Positions 34,397-42,558 of a stretch of DNA of 64,000 bases are shown here, in pieces (within the stretch, counting starts at the first letter, position 1; the number at the start of each line of letters is the position of its first letter). The notes under the pieces were generated by a model that searched no databases, was not told where the DNA came from, and saw only the letters and a program-made list of their open reading frames with translations. The translations under genes were made by a program, and so were the position numbers. Source of the DNA: UBA822 sp965249775 (GTDB lineage Bacteria; Gemmatimonadota; Gemmatimonadetes; Longimicrobiales; Gaopeijiaceae); assembly GCA_965249775.1 (NCBI GenBank), contig OZ252253.1, forward strand, positions 2,108,001 to 2,172,000, in the 5' to 3' direction.

Positions 34397-37111
34397 ATGA
34401 CCGCCGATTCGCCCGACGCCATCACCCGCCTGAACGCCGCCCTCGAGGGCCGCTATGCGATCGAGCGTGAGCTCGGTGAGGGCGGTATGGCCACGGTCTA
34501 CCTGGCCGACGACCTCAAGCACGAGCGCAAGGTCGCGCTGAAGGTCCTGAAGCCCGAGTTGGCCGCGCTGGTCGGGGCCGAGCGCTTCCTGGCCGAGATC
34601 AAGACGACCGCCAATCTGCAGCACCCGCACATCCTGGCGCTCTTCGACTCCGGCGAGGCGGACGGAGTCGTCTTCTACGTGATGCCCTACATCGAAGGGG
34701 AATCACTCAGGGACCGCCTGGACCGCGAGAAGCAAATGGGCGTGAAGGACGCGGTCGCGATCTCCCAGAAAGTCGCCGACGCACTCGACTACGCGCACGA
34801 ACGGGGCGTAGTCCACCGTGACATCAAGCCGGGCAACATCCTGCTCAGTGAGCGGGGCGAGCCGCTCGTGGCGGACTTCGGGATCGCGCTTGCTGTGGCC
34901 CAGGCGGGCGCGGGGCGCATCACCGAGACGGGACTCAGCCTGGGCACGCCGCACTACATGAGCCCAGAGCAGGCGACCGGCGATCGGGACGTGGACCCGC
35001 GCTCGGATGTGTTCGCGCTCGCGTGTGTCCTGTACGAGATGCTCTCCGGTGAACCGCCGTTCTCGGCGCCTACTGCCCAAGCGGTTCTGGTCAGGATTCT
35101 GACGTCGGACGCTCCGTCCATCACTGCTGCGCGGAGGACGGTGGATCCGAACGTCGCTGCGGCGCTCGCTAAGGCGCTGGAGAAGCTGCCCGCGGATCGC
35201 TTTACAAGCGCGGCGGAGTTCGCGGCGGCGCTGGGTGACGAGAGCTTCACGTATCAGGCCCGGCCCAGGACGACCGCAACCACCGCGCCGGTGGAGCCCA
35301 CCGCGGGGCCCGTGTCCCCGGTTGCGCGACCTCGTGGACTTCCCTGGCCCGCTCAAATTGCGACCGTGGTCCTTCTGGCCGCTCTCGCCGCCTGGGGCTG
35401 GCTCCGGCCGACTGCGACCCCGGGCGTCCCTACGCGCGCACTCATCGACCTCGGGGAAATCACACTCGCCGTTGCCGACGAGATCATCGTGTCGCGGGAT
35501 GGCTCACAGTTCGCCGTGGCGGGGGAGGTGGAGGGCCAGAGGGGTCTGTACCTGCGAGGCGCCGGCGACGAGAGTTTTCGGCTTCTCCCCGAGACGGAGG
35601 GCGCACTGGAGCCGTGGTTCTCCCCGGACGGGCAGTGGCTCTCTTACGCCACGGGGGGTGCGGGGAACGGCCTGTGGAGGGTCTCGGTGTCGGGGGGCGC
35701 TCCACGCTCAGTCGTCGCCACCGGTGGGCGGCTCCAGCCACGCGACACTCATTGGGGTGACGACGGGTCGATTGTCTTCTCTGGCCCCACCGGCCTGCAT
35801 CTTGTGCGCGACACGGGCGGGGAGCCCGAGCTTCTCCTGGACGGCGCAAGCTTTTACAACCCCTCACTCCTGCCGGGTGGCAGGGGGGTGATCGGGACCA
35901 GGGTCCCCGGTGACGTCGTGCTCTACGAATTTGAGACAGACTCGACTCGGGTGCTGATTCCCGGGGGGGTCGATCCCAAGTACGTGGAAACCGGGCACCT
36001 TCTCTACGTGGATCTCTTCGGCGGGCTGTGGGCGGTGGCCTTCGACGCCAGCCGTGGCAACGTGCTGAGCGAGCCCGTCCCGATCCTGGGTGGAATCTCA
36101 GTTCTCAGGGGCCAGTTCGGGCGCTATTCCGTCTCAGGGAATGGAACGTTGGTATATGGAGCCGGCGGCAGCGCCGAAACGCAAGACCAACGGCAACTCC
36201 TCACCGTGGATCTGGAGGGCAACGAGCAGGCGCTCACCTTGGCTCCACGGAATATGCTCTCGGTGCGCTGGTCCCCGGATGGCCGGTCGGTCGTCTACGA
36301 GAGCGCCGCCGCCGACTCACCGCCGAACATCTTTACCTACGATCTCGTGGTGCAGTCCCAGCCGAGGCAGTGGACGTTCGGGGGCGTCAACGTGCGCCCG
36401 GTCTTCTCTCCCGACCAAACCCGGGTCGTCTTCTCTTCGCAGCGGCCGGGGACGGACGAGTTTGACCTGTGGGTGAAGAACTTGGACGACGACACACCCG
36501 CAAGATCCCTCATTGCGCTTCCCGGGTTTCAGGCTGCCCGCCACTGGGTGTCGGACACGCTGATCGTATTCGAGCAAAGCCCCGCCCCTAACGATCTGTG
36601 GATGCTGGATCTTTCGGACCCGAATAACCCGATTGCCGAAGAATACCTGCCGGGTGAGGCCGACCTCCGGGCCATCGTGGTCTCTCCCGATGGTACGCTC
36701 GCGGCCTATCACTCTGACGAGACCGGCGAAGACGAAGTCTACGTGCGGAGCTTCCCCGAGCCGCAAGAACGGACGCCTGTGTCGGCGGGAGGTGGGAGGT
36801 GGCCCCAGTGGTCACCGGACGGGAACACGATTTACTACTGGACGATCCCGGACGGGGGAACCGCGACGTTCATGGCCGCCCAGATCCAGAGGGAGCCGAC
36901 GACGGCTGTACTGTCCAGGGAGTCTCTGTTTACAGGCAGCTACGATCCGGACCTGACACACCTCAATGCCGATGCCGACAGGCTGCTCGTCGCGCGGCGT
37001 GTGGGCACGGGCCCTGCGGCGGACGCGGCGGACGGCGCGATTGCAGAGCCCGAGAGGTTCATCGTCGTCACTAACTGGTTCGAGGAGCTGAGGGAGCGGC
37101 TGGGGAACTGA
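34397..37111 (+). CDS. Hanks-type Ser/Thr kinase with TolB/PD40 beta-propeller (copy 2)
   Basis: 904 residues, beginning one base after the stop of copy 1. The kinase core is nearly the same protein: GEGGMATVYLADD, VVHRDIKPGNIL, VADFGIA and SPEQATGD are all intact. After the membrane helix (IATVVLLAALAAWGWL) the propeller is clearly diverged from copy 1, though it keeps the SPDG turns and the shared ends (YVETGHLLY, NWFEELRERLGN). So the kinase halves are kept alike while the sensors differ, which suggests two inputs feeding the same type of output. The pair should be co-transcribed. Confidence 0.94.
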   Translation: MTADSPDAITRLNAALEGRYAIERELGEGGMATVYLADDLKHERKVALKVLKPELAALVGAERFLAEIKTTANLQHPHILALFDSGEADGVVFYVMPYIEGESLRDRLDREKQMGVKDAVAISQKVADALDYAHERGVVHRDIKPGNILLSERGEPLVADFGIALAVAQAGAGRITETGLSLGTPHYMSPEQATGDRDVDPRSDVFALACVLYEMLSGEPPFSAPTAQAVLVRILTSDAPSITAARRTVDPNVAAALAKALEKLPADRFTSAAEFAAALGDESFTYQARPRTTATTAPVEPTAGPVSPVARPRGLPWPAQIATVVLLAALAAWGWLRPTATPGVPTRALIDLGEITLAVADEIIVSRDGSQFAVAGEVEGQRGLYLRGAGDESFRLLPETEGALEPWFSPDGQWLSYATGGAGNGLWRVSVSGGAPRSVVATGGRLQPRDTHWGDDGSIVFSGPTGLHLVRDTGGEPELLLDGASFYNPSLLPGGRGVIGTRVPGDVVLYEFETDSTRVLIPGGVDPKYVETGHLLYVDLFGGLWAVAFDASRGNVLSEPVPILGGISVLRGQFGRYSVSGNGTLVYGAGGSAETQDQRQLLTVDLEGNEQALTLAPRNMLSVRWSPDGRSVVYESAAADSPPNIFTYDLVVQSQPRQWTFGGVNVRPVFSPDQTRVVFSSQRPGTDEFDLWVKNLDDDTPARSLIALPGFQAARHWVSDTLIVFEQSPAPNDLWMLDLSDPNNPIAEEYLPGEADLRAIVVSPDGTLAAYHSDETGEDEVYVRSFPEPQERTPVSAGGGRWPQWSPDGNTIYYWTIPDGGTATFMAAQIQREPTTAVLSRESLFTGSYDPDLTHLNADADRLLVARRVGTGPAADAADGAIAEPERFIVVTNWFEELRERLGN
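34637..34923 (+). repeat. 287-bp tract identical to 31906-32192 (kinase copy 2)
   Basis: Second member of the identical pair. The two copies are 2731 bp apart in direct orientation, so recombination between them could also delete one gene and create a hybrid. Confidence 0.9.
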
Positions 37112-37119
37112 GGCTCGAG

Positions 37120-37560
37120 CTACGAGCCTTCCAACTCCGCAACGTCCGCAATGTCTCGGGGACGTCCAACGGCCCGTTTGTTTTGGATCAACTCGTCTCT
37201 TCCGATAACCATCACCTCCACGTTCCCCACGTCTACCGCAACCCGTCCGTCCCATGCGACGTGGAACTCCACCCCTGAGATGGAGGTCAAGAGATCGATT
37301 CGGCTGGGCGGTAGGCCGATCTGGAATACGACGTCCGGCGTCGAAAGGTCATCCTTAGAGAGTTCGTGAAGCGGAGGGCCGAACACTTCCAACGCCGCCC
37401 ACACCCGTTCGGCGTTTTCAGGGGTAGGTCGGACCCAGATGTCCAGATCACCCGTCGCGCGGGGCCGCCCGTGAACGGCCATGGCATGAGCGCCGACGAT
37501 CAGAAATTCAGCGTCCGCCTCGCGTAACGCGGACAACATCTCGACGAAGTCGCGGTTCAT
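37120..37560 (-). CDS. Nucleotidyltransferase-fold protein (MNT/DUF6036-like)
   Basis: 146 residues from ATG 37560. The nucleotidyltransferase motif reads AEFLIVGAHAMAVHG then RATGDLDIWVRP (G-A-H variant of the GS/GG element, plus DxD). The C-terminus ends in a typical NKRAVGRPRDIADVAELE. It overlaps the small upstream gene by 53 bases in another frame. The pair is TA-like and faces the RHH-PIN pair that starts at 37860. Confidence 0.8.
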   Translation of the reverse strand: MNRDFVEMLSALREADAEFLIVGAHAMAVHGRPRATGDLDIWVRPTPENAERVWAALEVFGPPLHELSKDDLSTPDVVFQIGLPPSRIDLLTSISGVEFHVAWDGRVAVDVGNVEVMVIGRDELIQNKRAVGRPRDIADVAELEGS

Positions 37561-37720
37561 GCTCGAGTCCCTTGAAGGCCCACGCCTGTAAGGTTAGTTG
37601 CCAAACCATCGCGAGACGCTCGGCGGGGTCCAGAGCGTCGGTCCACACCTCATCCGCTTCCTGGAGCAGCGTCGTCTTGCGGGTGGGGTAGGTCGACCGG
37701 TCTACGGTTGCTGCGTCCAC
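37508..37720 (-). CDS. Small conserved partner of the nucleotidyltransferase
   Basis: 70 residues from GTG 37720, with AGGAGG five bases upstream. The sequence has the look of a conserved companion: STYPTRKTTLLQE, then LDPAERLAMVWQLTLQAWAFKG, ending RRDVVRVTRGGR. The long overlap with the nucleotidyltransferase gene implies tight coupling. It is possibly an antitoxin or a cofactor subunit, with no function known to me. Confidence 0.68.
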   Translation of the reverse strand: MDAATVDRSTYPTRKTTLLQEADEVWTDALDPAERLAMVWQLTLQAWAFKGLEHEPRLRRDVVRVTRGGR

Positions 37721-37757
37721 ACATCCTCCTCGGAATTGGTATCAAATCTAGGGGATT

Positions 37758-37776
37758 TTGGAGCGATGTGCTCCAA
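37758..37776. promoter_or_regulatory. Inverted repeat upstream of the MNT pair
   Basis: Arms TTGGAGC (37758-37764) and GCTCCAA (37770-37776) are perfect inverted repeats with a 5-base spacer, 38 bases upstream of the GTG at 37720. It is probably an operator for the leftward nucleotidyltransferase pair. Confidence 0.5.
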
Positions 37777-37826
37777 TGCCACGAATCGAAGTCCGCGTCG
37801 ACGTTCCCGCGGGCACGTTGCGTGTT

Positions 37827-37859
37827 GACACGATCTTCGTGTAACACGAACTTCGTGTC
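37827..37859. promoter_or_regulatory. 33-bp palindromic operator abutting the RHH antitoxin start
   Basis: Two nested inverted repeats share one centre (37843). Inner arms are TTCGTGT (37836-37842) and ACACGAA (37844-37850); outer arms are GACACGA (37827-37833) and TCGTGTC (37853-37859). A TTGACA (37825-37830) overlaps the left arm and could be the -35 box. The last base of the palindrome touches the ATG at 37860, so binding would block both promoter and start. Confidence 0.75.
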
Positions 37860-38111
37860 ATGGCTAGGCGACTCAAGAACGTCACGGTAACGCTGGACGA
37901 GGAGACCGCGCGCTGGGCGCGAGTCGAAGCGGCCAAGCGGGACACATCAGTGTCCAAGCTGCTCGGGGAGATTCTACGGGCCGAGATGCACGAAGAGGCC
38001 CGGTACGAGGCGGCACGGCAGTCATATCTGGCCCAAGAGCCCGGGATCCATCGTTGTCACGGCGGGCCCCTTCCCTCGAGAGATGAGCTACACGATCGAG
38101 GAGCCGGATGA
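37860..38111 (+). CDS. RHH antitoxin of an RHH-PIN module
   Basis: 83 residues. Ribbon-helix-helix N-terminus: KNVTVTLDEETARWARVEA, then DTSVSKLLGEILRAEM. The tail is probably the toxin-binding part. It starts directly at the end of a 33-bp palindrome with no room for a ribosome site, so translation may be leaderless or poorly initiated. The PIN gene starts 16 bases after its stop. Confidence 0.85.
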   Translation: MARRLKNVTVTLDEETARWARVEAAKRDTSVSKLLGEILRAEMHEEARYEAARQSYLAQEPGIHRCHGGPLPSRDELHDRGAG

Positions 38112-38127
38112 CGGAAGGGCTGCGACC

Positions 38128-38571
38128 GTGACCGTCTTCGTGGATACAAACGTTCTCGTCTACGCTCGCGACCGGACCGAGCCGGACAAACAGCGGCACG
38201 CGGCCGAGTGGATGGCCAACCTCTGGGACACCGGCCTCGGAAGGCTGAGCTACCAGGTCATCCAGGAATACTACGTCACCCTGACGAGCAAGCTCGATCC
38301 GCCCCGCTCGACGGAGGACGCACGAGAGGATGTCGCGGCCCTGAGCGCATGGGGTCCCGTCGGCATCGATCAGCGCACCATCGAGGGAGCCTGGGACGTC
38401 CAGGACCGATACGGCCACTCGTGGTGGGACGCATTGATCGTGGCCGCGGCCCTCCAGTCCGGATGTCGCTATCTACTGACCGAAGACCTTCAACCGGGTC
38501 AGGTGATCGATACCGTGACGATCATCAGTCCCTTCGCCGAGGAGCCGGACGGGATTCTTTCGGGTCTTTGA
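38128..38571 (+). CDS. PIN-domain toxin
   Basis: 147 residues from GTG 38128, which has GGAAGGG eight bases upstream; an earlier in-frame ATG inside the antitoxin is less likely. PIN motifs: VFVDTNVLVYARD (first Asp), LSYQVIQEYYVTLT (Glu), SWWDALIVAAALQSG and LLTEDLQPGQV (later Asp/Glu residues). It should be a Mg-dependent RNase held in check by the RHH protein upstream. Confidence 0.88.
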   Translation: MTVFVDTNVLVYARDRTEPDKQRHAAEWMANLWDTGLGRLSYQVIQEYYVTLTSKLDPPRSTEDAREDVAALSAWGPVGIDQRTIEGAWDVQDRYGHSWWDALIVAAALQSGCRYLLTEDLQPGQVIDTVTIISPFAEEPDGILSGL

Positions 38572-38707
38572 GGCGGGAACTGAGGGCAGCGCTAGGGTGG
38601 CGCCGTTGACCCCGGACGTGCAGGTTTAGTCACCGGAGTCTGTCGCTTGCCCGAAGCACTCGAGGCACCTGCGTAGCTGGGTAATTCTCGACCCGAGAGG
38701 TCCACTC

Positions 38708-39232
38708 ATGCCGAAGTTCACGCTCAACGGAGAGGCACGGGAGGTCAACGTTCCCGGAGCCAATCCCCTGCTCTGGGTCCTGCGCGAGTCGCTGGGTCTC
38801 ACGGGCACCAAGTTCGGATGTGGGATCGCCCAGTGCGGGGCGTGCACTGTGCTTTTCAACGGCCAGCCGGTCCGCTCCTGCCAGCTCCCGGTCAGCAGTG
38901 TCGAAGGGGCGGAGATCACGACGATCGAGGGCCTTTCTCCGGATGGCAGTCACCCGGTACAGCAAGCGTGGGTGGAGGAGCAAGTTCCACAGTGCGGCTA
39001 CTGCCAATCGGGGCAGATCATGTCGGCGGTCGCGTTGCTGGCTAACGGCGAAAAGCCGACCGACGCGGACATCGACACCGCAATGTCCGGCAACGTGTGC
39101 CGGTGTGGGACGTACGGCGCGATCCGACGGGCGATTCATCGAGCGGCGGATCTGACGGCCGATCCGGGGGCTATCAGGGTCCCGACGCGGGAGAGCTCGA
39201 CGGGTGGCGGAGACGTGGGAGGTGACCGATGA
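38708..39232 (+). CDS. [2Fe-2S] subunit of a xanthine-oxidase-family molybdenum hydroxylase (IorA-like)
   Basis: 174 residues. A plant-type ferredoxin domain (FGCGIAQCGACTVLFNG...SC) is followed by the second [2Fe-2S] domain (CGYCQSGQIM and CRCGTYGAIRRAIH). This is the small subunit of isoquinoline 1-oxidoreductase or aldehyde-oxidase-type enzymes, passing electrons from molybdenum to a cytochrome or quinone acceptor. There is no FAD subunit, as expected for the Ior type. Its stop overlaps the large subunit start by four bases. It probably travels through the Tat system with the large subunit. Confidence 0.93.
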   Translation: MPKFTLNGEAREVNVPGANPLLWVLRESLGLTGTKFGCGIAQCGACTVLFNGQPVRSCQLPVSSVEGAEITTIEGLSPDGSHPVQQAWVEEQVPQCGYCQSGQIMSAVALLANGEKPTDADIDTAMSGNVCRCGTYGAIRRAIHRAADLTADPGAIRVPTRESSTGGGDVGGDR

Positions 39233-41391
39233 GCGACCTCTCTCGCAGGACATTCGTGAAGATCGGCGTGGCCGCGGGGGCCGGCCTCACATTAGGCATC
39301 TCCTACAAAGCGATCGTGCCCGGCGCCCCGCTTACCGATGCGACCTTCGCGCCCAACGCGTTCCTTCGTATCGATACGGACGGATCGGTCACGGTGATGG
39401 TGGATCGCGCCGAGATGGGTCAGGGTGTGGCAACGGCGCTCCCTCAGCTCCTCGCAGAAGAGCTCGAAGTCTCCTGGGACCAGGTATCCTACGAGTTCGC
39501 ACCGGCCCATCCTGCGTACGGCATGTTCGGGATGCAGGTAACGGGAGGAAGCACGAGCGTAATCCAGTCATGGGAACCGCTACGGCAGGCAGGCGCGACG
39601 GCGCGGTGGATGCTGCGCGAAGCCGCGGCCCAGCAATGGGGCGTTAAGGCCGACCAGATCCGGATGCAACACGGCAAGGCGATCGGCGCAGACGGCTCCG
39701 AGCTCACGTACGGCGAGCTCGCAACGGCGGCGGCGTTGCTCGAGATCCCGGACGATGTACCCCTCAAGGATCCGTCCGAATTTCGGATTATCGGCACTTC
39801 GGTCCCCCGCCTGGACGTTCCGGTAAAGACAACGGGCGAGGCCGTATTCGGCATCGATGCCGGTCCCGCCGACACACGCGTCGCATTAGTGGCGCGTTGC
39901 CCCGTGTTCGGGGGCTCGGTGCGCTCCTTCGACCCTGCTCCCGCGCTCGCGGTGGACGGTGTCGACGAAGTCGTGCAGCTCGAGAGCGGCATCGCGGTTG
40001 TCGCGAGCCTCGCGGGCGGATACGTGGCTGCGAAGGCCGGGCGGGACGCCCTTGCAATCGAGTGGGACGAGGGGCCCAGCAGTGAGCTGGACGATGCGGA
40101 GATCTTCCGCCGCTTTGCGGCGGCCACGCAAGAGGGTGGAAGGTCCAACCTCGACGACGGCGACGTCGATGAGGCCTTCGCGGCCGGCGGGGATCCGATC
40201 CGAGCGACGTACCGACTGCCCTACCTCGCGCACGCGACCATGGAGCCGATGAACTGCACGGCATGGGTGCGAGATGGTCGCTGCACCGTGTGGACGGGAA
40301 CCCAGTTCCCCAACGGGCTCGCTATTGCCGGTGGTGGTGCCCGCCAGGTGGCCGCAAAGGCTGCGGGCGTCGATGCGGACGACACCGAGGTCCACTCGAC
40401 CTTCCTGGGCGGCGGCTTCGGGCGCCGGGCCGAGCGGGACTACGTCGTTGAGGCCGCCGAGCTGGCCGGCAAGGTCGAGGGTCCGGTGAAGGTGATCTGG
40501 TCGCGCGAAGACGATATGCAGCACGACTTCTACCGTCCGGCCTCGTATCACGAAGTGGCGGCGACCCTCGATGCAAAGGGGATGCCCGAGGCGTGGCAAC
40601 ACGACATGGCGACCCAGTCGATCATGCAGCATTTGATTCCGGGCTGGGTTCCGGGATTCGCCGGACGCATGGTGGGGAGCATGGATCCCACAGCCACGGA
40701 GGGGGCCCGTGACCAGCCGTACCACGTGCCCAATATCCGGGTGACGTTCGCCAAGGTCGACCTGCCGATCCCGGTGGGCTTCTGGCGCTCCGTGGGGCAC
40801 ACGCACACGGCTTTCGTCGTCGAGTCGTTCATCGACGAGCTGGCGCACACGGCGGGTCGGGATCCCTTTGAGTACAGACGCGAGCTGCTCGACGAGCATC
40901 CTCGGCATCGTCGAGTCTTGGAAGCCGCCGCGGAAGCGGCCGACTGGGGCTCAGCCGTTCCGGAGGGACGGGCTCGCGGAATCGCGGTCGTGGAGTCGTT
41001 CGGCTCTTATGTAGCGGAAGTCGCGGAGGTCTCCATCGAGGACGGACGGCCGCGCGTGCACAAGGTGTGGTGTGCCGTCGACTGTGGGGTCGTCGTGAAT
41101 CCGGATATCGTCCGGGCCCAGATGGAGAGCGGCATCGTCTATGGGCTGACGGCAGCCCTGTACGGCGAGATCAACATCGAGAGAGGCCGCGCGGTGCAGA
41201 GCAACTTCCACGACTACCAGATGCTTCGAATGAACGAGGCGCCGGAGGTGGACGTCCTGCTCACGCCGAGCGGGGACGCCCCGGGCGGCGTAGGCGAGCC
41301 TGGGACACCGCCCATCATCCCCGCGGTCACGAACGCGATCTTTGTGCTGACCGGCGAGAGGGTGCGAAAGCTGCCGATTCGGTTGGGGTGA
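39229..41391 (+). CDS. Molybdopterin-binding large subunit of a molybdenum hydroxylase (IorB-like)
   Basis: 720 residues with a Tat signal (LSRRTFVKIGVAAGAGLTLG), so the enzyme is periplasmic. Molybdenum-cofactor landmarks of the xanthine oxidase family are present: EMGQGVATALPQLLAEEL, FLGGGFGRRAERDYV, and near the C-terminus PGGVGEPGTPPIIPA, whose Glu is the expected catalytic base. The substrate is probably an aldehyde or N-heterocycle and cannot be fixed from sequence. The ADP-ribosylglycohydrolase gene downstream starts inside its stop codon (GTGA). Confidence 0.93.
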   Translation: MSDLSRRTFVKIGVAAGAGLTLGISYKAIVPGAPLTDATFAPNAFLRIDTDGSVTVMVDRAEMGQGVATALPQLLAEELEVSWDQVSYEFAPAHPAYGMFGMQVTGGSTSVIQSWEPLRQAGATARWMLREAAAQQWGVKADQIRMQHGKAIGADGSELTYGELATAAALLEIPDDVPLKDPSEFRIIGTSVPRLDVPVKTTGEAVFGIDAGPADTRVALVARCPVFGGSVRSFDPAPALAVDGVDEVVQLESGIAVVASLAGGYVAAKAGRDALAIEWDEGPSSELDDAEIFRRFAAATQEGGRSNLDDGDVDEAFAAGGDPIRATYRLPYLAHATMEPMNCTAWVRDGRCTVWTGTQFPNGLAIAGGGARQVAAKAAGVDADDTEVHSTFLGGGFGRRAERDYVVEAAELAGKVEGPVKVIWSREDDMQHDFYRPASYHEVAATLDAKGMPEAWQHDMATQSIMQHLIPGWVPGFAGRMVGSMDPTATEGARDQPYHVPNIRVTFAKVDLPIPVGFWRSVGHTHTAFVVESFIDELAHTAGRDPFEYRRELLDEHPRHRRVLEAAAEAADWGSAVPEGRARGIAVVESFGSYVAEVAEVSIEDGRPRVHKVWCAVDCGVVVNPDIVRAQMESGIVYGLTAALYGEINIERGRAVQSNFHDYQMLRMNEAPEVDVLLTPSGDAPGGVGEPGTPPIIPAVTNAIFVLTGERVRKLPIRLG

Positions 41392-42542
41392 CGGCGGAAG
41401 CTCACATCGTCGGCTCCATACTCGGCACGGCCGTGGGCGACTCCATCGGGCTGCCTTACGAAGGTCTGTCTCGTCGCCGGGCTGCCAGGCTCCTGGGTCC
41501 GCCCGATCGGCATCGCTTTTTTTTCGGGCGTGGCATGGTCTCGGACGACACCGAGCACACGTGTATGGTGGCGCAGTCCCTCATCGGCTCCGGTGCGGAT
41601 CCCGAGGCTTTCGGGCGAAAGATGGCCTGGGGATTTCGTCTCTGGGTGCTGGCGCTGCCAGCAGGGATCGGGTTCGCCACGCTGCGCTCCATCCTCAAGC
41701 TCTGGCTCGGCGTGGGTCCCGAGAAAAGCGGGGTCCATTCCGCTGGGAACGGTCCGGCGATGAGGGCGGCGATCATCGGCGCCGCCGTCGAAGACGATGA
41801 GAAATTGACTCGTCTTGTGCGCTCGTCCACGAGGATCACGCACACGGATCCCAGGGCCGAATCCGGCGCGCTGGCCGTCGCGCTGGCGGCTCAGATGGCC
41901 AGCCAAGGTGAAGTCGTGTCGGGAGCCGCTTTCCTGGATCGCTTCCGGGCGTACACGGAGGGAAGCGAGGGCAAGGTGGGAAGCCTCGTCGAGGGCGAGG
42001 TGGGAAGCCCCGTCGAGGACGAAGTGGGAGGCCCCCTCGAGGACGAGCAGCGAACCCCAGCCGAGGACGAGCTGGGGAGCCTCATCGAGGACGCGGTCCG
42101 AGCCGCCGACGGGGGCCAAACCACCACCGACTTCGCCGCATCGCTGGGGCTCGCCAAAGGAGTCTCCGGCTTCGTCTGCCACACGGTTCCGGTGGCAATC
42201 CACGCTTGGCTGACCAATCAGCGCGACTTTCGATCTGCCGTCCGCGGGGTGATCCAATGTGGTGGTGATGCTGATTCGACGGGGGCCATCGTCGGGGGAA
42301 TCGTGGGGGCCTCCGTGGGCCGAGAGGGGATTCCGGAGGAGTGGCTGGACCGGCTGATCGAGTGGCCTCGCTCCACGGCGTGGATGGAGAGGCTCGCGGT
42401 CCAGCTCGACACCACGATGCGATCCGGCGTCGCGACCCGACCCATCAGACTTCCGGCCTACGGCGTCATCCCTCGAAACCTCTTCTTCCTCATCGTGATC
42501 CTGCTGCACGGCGCAAGAAGGGCGTTGCCGCCGTATGGATAG
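41388..42542 (+). CDS. ADP-ribosylglycohydrolase family protein
   Basis: 384 residues from GTG 41388, overlapping the molybdenum enzyme by four bases. DraG-type motifs: GSILGTAVGDSIGLPYEG, DDTEHTCMVAQSL (metal-binding DD), RITHTDPRAESGA and CGGDADSTGAIVGGIVGA (second metal site). The enzyme should remove ADP-ribose from a protein, nucleic acid or small molecule. A five-unit 8-residue acidic repeat is inserted at about residues 194-233, and the C-terminus ends in a hydrophobic stretch (LFFLIVILLHGARRA) that may anchor it to the membrane. A 13-bp duplication spans its stop. Confidence 0.9.
   Translation: MTAEAHIVGSILGTAVGDSIGLPYEGLSRRRAARLLGPPDRHRFFFGRGMVSDDTEHTCMVAQSLIGSGADPEAFGRKMAWGFRLWVLALPAGIGFATLRSILKLWLGVGPEKSGVHSAGNGPAMRAAIIGAAVEDDEKLTRLVRSSTRITHTDPRAESGALAVALAAQMASQGEVVSGAAFLDRFRAYTEGSEGKVGSLVEGEVGSPVEDEVGGPLEDEQRTPAEDELGSLIEDAVRAADGGQTTTDFAASLGLAKGVSGFVCHTVPVAIHAWLTNQRDFRSAVRGVIQCGGDADSTGAIVGGIVGASVGREGIPEEWLDRLIEWPRSTAWMERLAVQLDTTMRSGVATRPIRLPAYGVIPRNLFFLIVILLHGARRALPPYG
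41967..42086. repeat. 24-bp tandem repeat x5 inside the ADP-ribosylglycohydrolase
   Basis: Five units of 24 bp run from 41967 to 42086, each encoding an acidic octapeptide of the form E-G/D-x-V-G-S-x-V; the fourth unit is the most diverged. The array lies between conserved motifs, so it forms an added loop, and its unit number may vary between strains. Confidence 0.9.
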
Positions 42543-42558
42543 CCAGTATGGATAGCCA
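42533..42558. repeat. 13-bp perfect tandem repeat across the glycohydrolase stop
   Basis: GTATGGATAGCCA occurs at 42533-42545 and 42546-42558. The first copy holds the TAG stop of the ADP-ribosylglycohydrolase. The second fills the whole gap up to the phosphatase ATG at 42559. Confidence 0.95.

Noticed and set aside
41067..41387. Upstream extension of the ADP-ribosylglycohydrolase frame
   Set aside because: It overlaps conserved codons of the molybdenum large subunit; the glycohydrolase fold starts exactly after GTG 41388.
41967..42086. Regularly spaced repeats considered as a CRISPR-like array
   Set aside because: Units are directly abutting, in frame and encode protein; there are no spacers and no cas genes.
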